The position numbers were made by a program, and so were the translations under genes. From assembly GCA_001466705.2 (NCBI GenBank), contig LATX02000183.1:558001-622000 (forward strand): 64,000 nt of DNA, written 5' to 3'. Shown here one piece after another: positions 1 to 10,080 of this stretch. The notes under the pieces were generated by a model, which was not told the DNA's origin, did no database searches, and saw only the letters and a program-made list of their open reading frames with translations. The DNA is from Moniliophthora roreri. Its lineage: Eukaryota; Basidiomycota; Agaricomycetes; Agaricales; Marasmiaceae. Position 1 is the stretch's first letter. Each line of letters begins with the position of its first letter.

Positions 1-138
1 ATCTTCTAGGATTTCCTGAGGAATCTGGTTGCGAATTTGTACGGGTGCTGCAGATGAGAGTGGCTTCTTGGACTTTGTACCAATGAAACGGCGACGCGGC
101 TTGCTCGCATTGGCAGAAGGAGAACCGTTATCCGACAT
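1..138 (-). CDS. DPH1: DPH1 N-terminus (diphthamide synthesis subunit), truncated by window edge
   Basis: Only the first 46 codons are inside the window; the gene runs off the left edge. The reading starts at an ATG complementary to 136-138. It gives a short Ser/Lys/Arg-rich leader followed by RRRFIG and then NQIPQEILED, the conserved opening of 2-(3-amino-3-carboxypropyl)histidine synthase subunit 1. In the family, Dph1 pairs with Dph2 to form a radical-type 4Fe-4S enzyme that moves the aminocarboxypropyl group of S-adenosylmethionine onto a histidine of elongation factor 2, the first step of diphthamide synthesis in the cytosol. The cluster-binding cysteines lie outside the window, so the call rests on the N-terminal signature alone. 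The gene diverges from the RNPS1-like gene with only 95 bases between start codons. Confidence 0.75.
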   Translation of the reverse strand, partial: MSDNGSPSANASKPRRRFIGTKSKKPLSSAAPVQIRNQIPQEILED

Positions 139-233
139 GGAGGTCAGGGCCAATTTCCGAATCGAGTTTGAATAAGGACGTGGGAACCTTAGTGTCACAG
201 AGACTGTCACGCCCTTCTCTAGCCAAAACAGCC
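139..233. promoter_or_regulatory. Shared divergent promoter between DPH1 and the RNPS1-like gene
   Basis: Only 95 bases separate the two start codons on opposite strands, so both 5' leaders and core promoter elements must overlap here or extend into the neighbouring coding sequence. I see no clear TATA box. This is inferred from layout alone. Confidence 0.45.
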
Positions 234-1159
234 ATGTCCGAACGGGGTCGCTCAGCTTCACCCAAGCCCATTCAAGATGCGGATATTGACATGGACTTGC
301 GAGACGAAAAGCCAGATGCCAAAGTCATTATTGTAACCAACCTTACACGAAACGTGGTCGAAACTCACCTTCGAACCATCTTTGGTTTCTACGGCCAAAT
401 TACCAAAATTGATTTACCTGTCTTCGGAAAATGTAAGTTGGAAAATAACTATTAGATGATAGCGTACTGAATCTCTTTCCGAAACTAGCAGGACAAAACA
501 GAGGCAAAGCAGCACTCGAATTCGAAGCACCGGCAATGGCCCATAAAGCCGCCTCACATATGAATGGAGGACAGTTGGATGGAGCCGTGTTAAAGGTCGA
601 ACTTTCCGACTTGCCTGTTCGCTCACGCTCGCGTTCTCCAAGAACTCGCAACGGCCGTGATGGACCAAGGTCACATTCCCATTCCATCTCTCGCTCTCGC
701 TCCCGTTCACCTCCCCGGTATCGTGGAAAGGGTGGCGAGAACTACCGCGACTCTTATCGCAGTGGTAGAGGTGGAGGCTTTGGGAGAAGGCCGGGTAGAG
801 GGGCTGGTCGCGGAGGAAGAGATTTCCGTCGTGGTGGAAGCAGGTCGAGATCGAGGTCCCCGGTTCGTAGAGGAGTTGGGCCAAGAAGACGTTCCCCGAG
901 CTACTCTCGTGGGGGGTATGGTCGCATGCGTAGATCCAGGTCGCGCTCGCGATCGTATTCAGTGCGTTCGAGCCGTTCTCGTTCATTCACCCGTTCCCGT
1001 TCCCGTTCTCGGTCGCGGTCACTATCCTACTCCTCTCGATCCTACTCGAGGTACAGTCGAAGCAGGAGCAGGTCGTTTAGCCCGCGAGGAAGGAGTAGGA
1101 CCAGAAGTTTGAGTCGAGATGATATCAGGGACAGCAGGTCCAGGTCGCCTGTAGATTAG
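234..1159 (+). CDS. RNPS1: RNPS1-like SR protein (RRM plus Arg/Ser-rich tail)
   Basis: Two exons, 234-432 and 489-1159, give 289 residues. The intron 433-488 (GTAAGT...CTAG) splits the RRM. The other acceptor three bases downstream would create TGA, which fixes the choice. An RRM spans about residues 31-110, with an RNP2-like VIIVTNL and an RNP1-like GQNRGKAALEF. After it come a Gly/Arg stretch (about 150-185) and a long RS-repeat tail to the end. This order (one RRM, then RGG, then RS) matches RNPS1/SR-type splicing and exon-junction proteins of the nucleus. Animal RNPS1 has its Ser-rich region before the RRM, so the domain order is not identical and this may be another single-RRM SR protein. 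Large antisense open frames over the tail are composition shadows of the RS codons. Confidence 0.75.
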
Positions 1160-3638
1160 ATACCCAAAGCGCTAGTCACATACATTGCTGTCTTGATGTT
1201 GCTGCTTGTATTCGCGGCCTAGCTTGAGTGCATCCCCACTGCCTGTATGGAGATGTTATAATACGCAATTAAGGATGCCCATTACATGGAAGCTGCTTCA
1301 GGGTGTTCCTGTAGTATTGCAAAAAGCCGAGTCTGCCTTGGCTACATGATTGCCTACGCAGGTACTATTTCCCACCGTTCTTCTCTTCTGTATTGCCATT
1401 GGGGGTACGTATATCTGCGCAAATCGTCATCTAGCCTTTGGGCCGAGTACTTTTAAGCTACCTTAACAGCGTGTCTTCATCTCACGGTCCCTCTGTACCC
1501 GGGCAATGGCATAAATCGTCAAGGTCATCCCCAAGCTCCTATACCTCAAAAGCACCTTCACTCAAAAAACGACGCCCTCACGACAGCCAAGGCCGCGAGT
1601 ATGGTCGCAATCTTGAAAGAGGGGGAGAAAATTGCAAAACCATGTTCTCGAGACCATGTGTCTACAAACAGAAAGACCTGGGCAGTCTCCATAGACAGGA
1701 TGGAAGAGTATGGCCCCGCTCATTACCAGATGATATCCGGACCGCACTGCGCAGTTTTCTTTACTCTCTGTACGGATGGCATATTCTCCATCTCCTCCAC
1801 AATACCCACACCCATACTCGTTCTTTCACGGGTTCGCTCGTAATGGAGGAAAATCGTCCTGGATTGCCGTGGACAACTGTGGACATTGTGTACCCTTGGG
1901 ACGGCGTCGATCAGCTTGTTTTGTTATACTCGAACCGTTCGGGCCGTCGTCCAGATACGTGCAAAAGATTTCTCCTATGTGAAGGACTCTTGGCAAAAGT
2001 TCTGCTTTGCAGGACATTGTACACTCCGGAATTCGATGGAACAAACTTCAAGATGGGAGGATATAGAACTCACAATCTCGGATTGAGGCTCCTTCTCACT
2101 TCCCAAAATCCCAACATCCGGCTCCTTTCTAGTACTGCATTCATTCTCGCGATCTGATGATTACAGTACCATGACATGGGCGTAAACGGCACGGCGAAGA
2201 GTTTCGGGATTCCTTGTACATACAACACACCGCTCTTGGAATGAGTGACACTAGTTGAAGTCCTCCATGATTTTCATCGGGCTTGATTGGCTTCCGGCGA
2301 CGAAGCTTATCGGCCTAGCTTTCACGGTATTGGGTATCAGGGTGGATGAACATACGCAAATCGACCACATCTCCTCCCCATTCTTTCCTCATTGGTCTTC
2401 GACAGAATCATGATATATACATGAATCTAGCGGGTGGTGGTACTACCCTCGCTACGGTTCTTCTCGATCCCTGCCACTGCCAAATGTCAGTCAACCCCTC
2501 GCTCTCCCCCCTCATTCTACCTTCTCGTTCGACTTGAAGTTAGAAGCTGCCAACGGGCCCCTACATGCCAGACCTATGGAAATTCCTGACCCATCTCCGC
2601 GAATGCTTCAGCAGTCGGCATGCTCCCTGGCAGGGTTCGTGCTTACAATCTCCCGCTGCAAGATGGAAGAAGCGTCTGGGCATGCGCAAAGTACTTGGTT
2701 CCCAGCGCTTCAGTGGATACATTTTTCACCAGAATTGTCTGTTCTGCTGGAACCGAGGTGCAAAAGTAATGTGGGCCGGTATCAGATCTCGATTTCTTCA
2801 GGATTACGGGATATACAATTGATTTTTCAACTTCGCTGGAGGATAGAGAAATGAAAGACAGTATGCAAATACCATGTCTACGTTCATACTTGAAGGACTA
2901 GTGTTTGGCTTTGGAAGCAGACGGAATGGAGATGAGAAATTGGGTCTCGATGCTAGTATTGGTAGACTTGACGCGCAAAAAGTTCAAGGACCAATCTAAA
3001 TGATCCCCTGACATGATGAGGTTACCAAAACACAGCTATATAGATGATGCTGCAAGCTAGAACTGGTCGTGTGTGTGTGTGTCCATATTCAGAGTTTTCG
3101 ACGCCCAGAGAACAGCTGTCGTTCTTCTGCCTTAGGTAAAGGTTTGCTCGTCACGAACACACAAGCGTTCAAACTTTTTACCTTCCTCGCGTTTATGAAC
3201 AGTGTAGGAAGGAATGCACTAATTATTACTTCAAGGTTAGCGACAGCCCCACCAACGAAGACTCGGTACTGACAGAGATCCAGTTTCAAGTTGTATAACG
3301 AGCGATACCATTTTTAGAAAAAGTATTTGGGGCACCTACATATAACCTGATCCCGAGCTGAAAAGACAAGTCATCATTGACATGAGAGAAAAAGATGGCA
3401 GATACACTGAATGACGAACCTCCTTGTTGCACGGACGTCATTAACTTAGGTCATTTCATTTACTTGAAAAGAAGCATCAGAACGGAGTAAAAGGTGTGGT
3501 CATTGTCGAGATAACGAGCAACTCGGCAAGAAACTCTTCTTTGACACGTCCTTGACAGCCACGTGATCGTTTGCAACTCTGGACGCAACCACCACAAAAA
3601 CCTCTCGAGTCGAACCAGTTTCAAGTCGGGTTCAATGT
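1160..3638. other. Intergenic stretch without a supportable gene
   Basis: Several open frames of 60-240 codons occur (the largest is 1438-2157, +), but none shows a recognisable domain, a convincing splice pattern or sustained coding bias. Frames on both strands overlap each other between 1560 and 2090. A short (GT)n run lies at about 3069-3081. A decayed or lineage-specific multi-exon gene between 1440 and 2850 cannot be excluded. Confidence 0.4.
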
Positions 3639-4250
3639 ATGTCTGAGTCAACACTCACCGTCAATGACACAAAAACAGCAAGTCCCGATGCCATCCGGCT
3701 AACAATCCCACCGCGGGTCTACATTCTTCCTGGGACGGCTCTTATCATTGGAGCGACAATTGGATTCGTTCGTGGAGCTCGGAGGACAGGGCTGCGCTTT
3801 CTGGCCGAAAACGCACATAGGCCGCCAAGGACGATGAAGGGGTGGTACTTTTACAATAAGACGAAGAATTACAAGATGATGTATGGTGGATTCAAAGGGG
3901 CAGCGAAGGAGGCTGGCAAACTGATGGGGATTTCGTTTGCTTGGGTTGGGATTGAAGAGGGGGTTGGAAGTTTTGGGTATCCTTGGGATGAAGGAAAGGA
4001 AGTGATGGCGGGGATTGGTACGGGGATGGTGTTTTCGGCAGTGTGTGAGTAGTACGAGTTATTATTACTGCTGATTGGTAAAGTGTGTGCAGATGGATTA
4101 CCCTTGAAAACGGCAAGACAGTCGGTGGTACTTGGATTGATTATGGGGGGTTGTATGAAGGGGTTAAAGATGGGGCGGGATGTGCTGTCAAGCAGGGATG
4201 TGGGCAGGGATATACTATCGGAAGTGGAGAATGGAGAGGACAATAAGTGA
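3639..4250 (+). CDS. Small Gly-rich membrane protein, possibly Tim17/22/23-like, probably mitochondrial
   Basis: Two exons, 3639-4044 and 4093-4250, encode 187 residues. The intron 4045-4092 has GTGAGT and GCAG, and splicing restores VFSAVYGLP across the joint. The protein has a short hydrophilic N-terminus and three or four Gly-rich hydrophobic segments (about 31-47, 95-107, 121-140 and 148-160). A basic aromatic loop, KGWYFYNKTKNYKMMYGGFKG, lies between the first two. Small proteins with repeated GxxxG-type helices of this size resemble the Tim17/Tim22/Tim23 fold of the mitochondrial inner membrane, but I cannot assign a named subunit. It ends 225 bases before the SCH9 start on the same strand. 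Confidence 0.7.
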
Positions 4251-4475
4251 TATAAACCGGTGTATATAGTATCCTTGCGTGCGTACGCCATAATGAGCTG
4301 CTTCGGAGCTACTCCAAATCATCGTCACTTGACTTTGCTCCACTCAATATTCTCACCTCCGCCCTCCTATTTATCTGCTTGCTCATCTACTACCATCACC
4401 TCTGATAAGCCCCATTTTCATCCATTTGCTCGTCTACAACACTACTTGATGATTAAACTTTGGCCTCAATCCTCA

Positions 4476-7466
4476 ATGGATCAGCTCGCCACCCCTCGAC
4501 CCCTCAATCATGGCCCCGCAGTCCATGAGCGAAATCCGTTCGATGCCATGCCGCACAGCCCCAGTCACGGCCCATCCAGTCCTCATCCACTATTAACCCC
4601 AACAAAGATGCCTGCTAGTTCGCCTTTTATTCCATCGGGCGCTGCCGTTGCGGATCTCACGCCGGGTTACAGTACCCAAACACACGCAACATCATCATTC
4701 GCAAACTCTATTCCTACCACGAGCCTCACCCTTAATGCTCCTGACTTTTCAATGTCGCTCCCGCCGAGAAAATCCCCTTCAGACAAGTCCTCAGCGTCAC
4801 AGGCATCGTCCTCCCAGCCACCTTTATCACTGAAGAATCCACCAGCCCCAAAATTCAATCCTGATGCCGTCACCAAATCAGATTCTACCTCCTCATCTTC
4901 AACTCCTCTTTCCAGAGGCCAGATTCACGTTAAACTCATTCAAGCTCGCGGTCTAAGCGTTCGAGCTCCAACAGCCCGTCCTTATGTTGTCGTTCAGTTT
5001 GAACAGAACGAATTCGTCAGCAGAGATCCAACCGACGAAACAGATAGAGAAGTCAAGGGAACCGCTACCAACGTTTCAAATAATTCAACTCGACACAACT
5101 CGACCAACTCGACCAACTCGAATGCCATGAACGCTCTTGGTGCCATAGCCAGCAACGACGCTACTCGTAGAGCCAACAGCAGCGGCAGTAGTAGCAAGGA
5201 TAATTCCCCTACCTCTTCCGTCGGTTCAAACAAATCAAACGGGGGGCCTGGAGCTGGCCTTTTCAGCCGGCTATCTGCTCACAACCCAGTCTGGAAACAC
5301 GAGGTCGCCTTGTACGTCTGACTCGTGGCATCTTGCTTGATGAAACAACTCACGACACCATTAGCGATGTAACAAATGAAAGCTCCGTCATCACCTTCAA
5401 TGTCTACGACCGTTGCGCCCATGATCCCGGGTTCCTGGGGATGCTAGAAATCAAACCCTTGCTCATACATGATCACACGGTTGACCAATGGTACAAGTAC
5501 GTCCTGTCCCTGCTTTGTCTGTCTCCTCTCCATTGACATGCGTTTGACCCCACTTGTTAGACTCCGTCCGTATGAAAACGAGGTCGTTACCGGAGAGATG
5601 CGCGTACAGATAACATTTGAGCAATACAAAGTACGTGATGACCCTGACTTGGATATGAACATGCCATTGATTTATCTATTTCCCCATGTTTTCCACTCCT
5701 TGACAACTACTGTACTGCACTTTTGCCCCACAACCTACCCGCAACCCCACCTTTTTGATGGATCTCGCTCGGCGTCTTTTAATGGTGTCTATCTCCGCAC
5801 CCGCAACCGCACCTCCACGCACTCATGACCACATACGCTTGTCTTTACGTGCGCATTCATCAGACCAAACGCGCACCCACTCCGCGGGACTTTGAGTTCC
5901 TCAAACTCATCGGCCGTGGCACATTTGGTAAGGTCTTCCAAGTGCGGAAAAAGGACACCAAACGTATATACGCCATGAAGGTGCTTTCCAAAAAGGAGAT
6001 TGTTGCCAAGAAGGAAGTCGCACATACCATTGGCGAACGCAAGATTCTACAACGTTCGCTAGAGTCACCATTCCTTGTCGGACTCAAATTCAGTTTCCAG
6101 ACGGAACGGGAGCTTTATCTGGTCACTGATTTCAAGAGCGGAGGAGAGCTATTTTGGCATTTGCAAAGAGAGACTAGATTCGATGAGGAGCGCGCGAGGT
6201 TTTATGTGGCGGAATTGGTGTTGGCGCTAGAACACTTGCACAAGTACGACATCGTCTACCGGTAGGTCTTTTTTGCCGTGTCTATTTGAACAGCGCTAAA
6301 TTTATGACTTTTTTCTATAGGGACCTGAAGCCTGAGAACATCCTACTAGACGCCACCGGACATGTCGCACTATGCGACTTTGGTCTGTCCAAGGCAGACT
6401 TGCGAGCCGATGAACTCACCACCACATTTTGCGGTACAACCGAGTACCTCGCGCCCGAGATACTCCTAGACGAACAAGGATACTCCAAAATCGTCGATTT
6501 CTGGAGTTTAGGTGTCCTCCTATTCGAAATGTGTTGCGGCTGGAGTCCGTTTTACCATGAAGACACGCAGCAGATGTACAGGAATATCTGTTTCGGAAAG
6601 ATTAGGTTTCCGAAAGGCGTTATCAACGAAGACGGGAAGCAATTTGTCAAGGGGGTGAGTATACAGTTGCCTTGCTTTAGGCGCCACTTGTGCCTAATTT
6701 GATTAATTACACATTCCCATTCTAGCTGCTCAACCGTAACCCCAAACATCGACTCGGCGCTAATCGCGATGCAGCGGAATTGAAGGAACATCCGTTCTTC
6801 AAATCGATAGACTGGCATGCACTTTCGCTCAAACAAGTTACTCCTCCGTTCAAACCAGTTGTCGAGTCGGATGAATCGACGGCCAATTTTGATCCAGAAT
6901 TTACATCTGCGGATATCTCGGATATGTCTGGAGGCGACGACGGATTTGACGATGAGGACCCGTCGGAGGATTGGGTATCTGCGTCTTTTTCGTCTAGTTT
7001 AAGCTTACACACACCAAATGGACCGCTGGGAAGCGATAGGCAAACACCGCCACCTACACCATTTAGTCCTATGACTCCTCTCAATGGGACGACGAACGGG
7101 AGCGGGTCGAATGGCAGGCTGAGCAGAAATGCGAGCGAGAAGAGGAGAGAGGATAAAGGTGTTGCGATTAAAGGCGCCAACGCAAAGTCTCGAAAGAAGA
7201 AGGAAACTGCAGGTACACCTTTGACAAATTCGGTACAAGAGAACTTTAGAGGGTTCACATACTCTGGCGAGAGTGTGTCGAATCACGCGGATGCATTTGC
7301 GCAACATCGACAAAGGGACACTGGGGTGACGGATGAATCGGAGGTGGAAGAGAAGACAAATACGGACGACGAGTATGCGGATTTTGACAAGGCCGCTGGG
7401 CGGTACGCGCATGCGAAAAGAAAAGGACTTGGGTTTACGGATATGGATGATGATATGGGTTGTTAG
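4476..7466 (+). CDS. SCH9: Sch9-type AGC protein kinase with C2 domain
   Basis: Six exons (4476-5311, 5365-5496, 5561-5630, 5864-6261, 6321-6654, 6726-7466) give 836 residues. A Ser/Pro-rich N-terminus (1-145) precedes a C2 domain (about 148-345) with a low-complexity Asn/Ser insert. The kinase domain starts near 356: glycine loop IGRGTFGKV (362-370), catalytic lysine in YAMKVL (385), YRDLKPEN (478-485), DFG (498-500) and the T-loop TTFCGTTEYLAPE with the PDK1-site threonine near 514. DFWSLGVLLFEMCCGWSPF is typical of Sch9. A hydrophobic motif FRGFTY lies near 7240. In yeast, Sch9 is a TORC1 target controlling ribosome synthesis, growth and ageing; that role is inferred here. An alternative in-frame ATG at 4449 would add nine residues. 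The 233-base intron before the kinase is unusually long for this locus. Confidence 0.93.
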
Positions 7467-7856
7467 TAGAGGGCGCGCAATTATGGGTTTTTCAATACTA
7501 CTATGGACAAAGGTTGAAGAAGAAATAGGGATATGAGGCAAGCCCACATTTTAGCATTTACATAAATTTCTGTTTCATTTCTACTCCTTTTTTTCTTCCC
7601 TCTTCACGCTGGACGGCTGCTTGCTGTTCCCCTGTGGTTACCCTCCCTCTGCATCATACTCGGACACATTGCACTTTACATGCTCAGCCGGACCACCTCC
7701 AGTTCTTATTTGTTCTAAAGTGATATGTCATGTATGTTCTATTGATCATTACTTCTTACTGTTTATTGTAAATTTACTAACTAATCAAATTGCCAATGCC
7801 AATTGTCAATTGTCAATAACTGCCGAAATCCGTTTCCTTTCAATGATGCTTTGAAA

Positions 7857-9201
7857 TTACCAGTCATATAATGACTTGCAGCCTGGACGCGAAAGATTGA
7901 CACCTCCCCGGAGCAGGGGTGGGAGTACCAGGCCCTTTTCGATAGTTTGCGACACAATGGCATTGACTTCGTGGGTTGTCACGCGACCGTACCATACGCC
8001 GGAGCCGTGTGGTGTGTATATCTACCATGTCAACATGGATTGAGCAAGGTTCCCGGTGCTACGCCAGAGAAAAACACTCACGATACAGTTGCCGGCGTAC
8101 TTGTGTCCACCAGTGTGAGAATTACGCAGGACGAGAGCCTTCTTCAGGCCGGCGAGCTCATGGAGTTGTTTTGCGACATGCCCCTCTTGCTCCTCCGACG
8201 TGCCTTGGATCTCTTCCAGGGGCTTACCAAGAGTATGGGAGGGGTAGTCAACCTCCGTGTCGACTGTCCAGCCTGCTTGTTCTAGGGCATGTGTAAAGGC
8301 TGACAAAGGATGAGTGAAATGATGATGGCAGAGATGACAAAGGAACAGACCAGTGCCGAGTTTTGCTGCAGCGATAGAACAACGATTGTCTCTTCGTTTA
8401 TGTGAACCTGTATCCTTCATAAGTAATCGTTACGCGGAACAAAAGGAGTAATGATACACACAGAGAAGGATAACGCAGGAATAAGGGATGAGCCATGAAT
8501 GGAGGGAAGTCTTCTCGGCGTGTTCTTTGGATCCGGAAAGGCTGGGATTGAGAAAGTGATTCCATAATGTTTGAGCACCTTCAGCTGAGCGAGGTACCTC
8601 AGTCACCAGTTTGTAATCAGGAAACACGAGTACCGTGTCAACCTCGGGGTCATCACTGAGAGAATGATGACTTCCGTTCAAAATGGCTATTTTTGTGGTG
8701 TCGGAAGAGTTGAAGACACCTGATATAGCGACCATTTTCGGCATTTTGGAGTCAGAAGGTGAGGACGACGGAACTGAAGATGCTTTGGATACGACATGTT
8801 GAACATGTGCAGCAAGTGAACCCCTGGTATCCGTAACTTCTCTGTCCCAGTCTATTTTCCCAGTGGATATAACAATCTATAAAGATCCTGTTGAATGGTA
8901 CGGACTTGCGCGCAGTTCCAGGTCCACACACCTGTCTGTGGTATGGTTTGACAGAGCCAAGCATTTGAGTCTCCATGTCCACGTCAAATCTGGTTGGATA
9001 TGGCTCGTGTCCTGCGTACTTCAAGGTAAGCTGTCGATCAAGTGGATATAGACAGGACTAACCTTCATCGCAGGGATCTGGACACGTCCTGCAGTCTGCT
9101 TCAGTCATGGGTACTCCTCCTTGTCCAAGTTGAGCTTTGACCCCATCTACAGACGTATCCTGTCCAAGAATTGTAGCCTTGAAGCGCCTGAGGGTATGCA
9201 T
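7857..9201 (-). CDS. Apd1/Aim32-family thioredoxin-like [2Fe-2S] protein (sucrase/ferredoxin-like)
   Basis: Six exons on the minus strand (9063-9201, 8932-9011, 8462-8876, 8351-8407, 8082-8299, 7857-8021) give 357 residues. An N-terminal Cys-rich segment reads CRTCPDPCDEG. The family core follows: VISTGKIDW, then CSHKRRDNRC, then SHTGGHKYAGN, then IYTPHGSGVWYGRVTTHEV, ending in RPGCKSLYDW. In the family, the paired cysteines and the HxxxH pair (here H-T-G-G-H) ligate a [2Fe-2S] cluster on a thioredoxin-like fold. Yeast Apd1 is cytosolic and linked to redox-drug resistance; Aim32 acts in mitochondrial redox quality control. I cannot tell which subfamily this is, since no strong mitochondrial presequence is visible. 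It converges with SCH9, with 390 bases between the stop codons. Confidence 0.88.
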
Positions 9202-10080
9202 AGCGTCCGAGTCAAAGAGAGAAACGAGCAGAGCAGAGTATGAAGTTTACATTGTTTACTGAGCTATAAAAAGCGGAGTATCGGACAAGTCTTTACGAGG
9301 TTGTTATCTGATAAGATGAATACAGTTCACGGCAAACAATGACCTGGCCCTCCGGCGCCGCGTTTAAATCAACCTCGTTTCCACTATCGACTGCGATGTC
9401 CTCGCCGCTGAGCGCAGCTGCGCAGAAGCTCCTATTACCTATTACATTGAACTAAAATCGGAGAAACGCCGCTCAAAGATCCTCAAGGTTGTGTCCTGTA
9501 ACCGTTCACTCATCATATTCCGCAGTGACTTTCGGTATCTCCAACTTATTATCAAGTATCAAGTGCTAGTCATAAGGATCGAATGCACCAGGAGTCGTGA
9601 ATTCATCCAAGGCAGTCCAAAGTTTCATGACCTTGACGGGCCGGCGGTCCTTGCTACGTTACTTCCTTAGCTTCACCATCACAACCACTTGGGAAAATTT
9701 GCCGCTGCTCCACAATTAACCGCGTCTATTTCCGTACAGTAAATGCATTCCTGTCTGGAAAGCGAGAGCGAGCCTGCCGAAAATACAACATGCAACCGAT
9801 CCTAGTGCAAGAGAAGGCGATACAACCGCATTCCTGATAGTGATACATCTACATCCGCGACGCTATGGGACCCTGAAACTACGCTGCTATGCTACATGCC
9901 AAAGTTGCGCTTCGCACTCGAACCCCAACACCTGGCCATGGCATCGTGGAGCCGAACCGCGCGTTCATGACGATATAAAAACCCTCTATGTGCCGTGTTT
10001 TTTCCGGTATACCTTTTAATGGGGCTTTTGCACACAGGTCTATGAATTCTTGTAGCTTGATCCAACCAACTTTCGACACT
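9202..10080. other. Intergenic region between divergent ferredoxin-like and lyase genes
   Basis: No gene is seen here. The stretch holds the 5' flanks of two divergent genes. Short open frames on the minus strand (about 9879-10244) read across the lyase start and carry no recognisable domain. Confidence 0.5.
9973..9982 (+). promoter_or_regulatory. TATA-like box upstream of the rhamnogalacturonan lyase
   Basis: The sequence ATATAAAAAC lies 99 bases before the start codon at 10081, a common spacing for inducible fungal genes. This is a sequence match only. Confidence 0.45.

Noticed and set aside
414..986. 190-codon antisense open frame over the RNPS1-like gene
   Set aside because: It is a mirror of the Arg/Ser codon repeats of the sense gene and has no domain of its own.
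657..1112. 151-codon Val/Arg/Glu-rich frame inside the RS tail
   Set aside because: Out-of-frame reading of the same low-complexity codons.
1438..2157. 239-codon open frame in the first long intergenic stretch
   Set aside because: No domain, no consistent codon character and competing frames on both strands; open length alone is weak evidence.
5085..5140. Short tandem repeat of AACTCGACC near 5.1 kb as a possible mobile or regulatory repeat
   Set aside because: It lies in the Asn/Ser/Thr insert of the Sch9 C2 domain and is simply coding low complexity.
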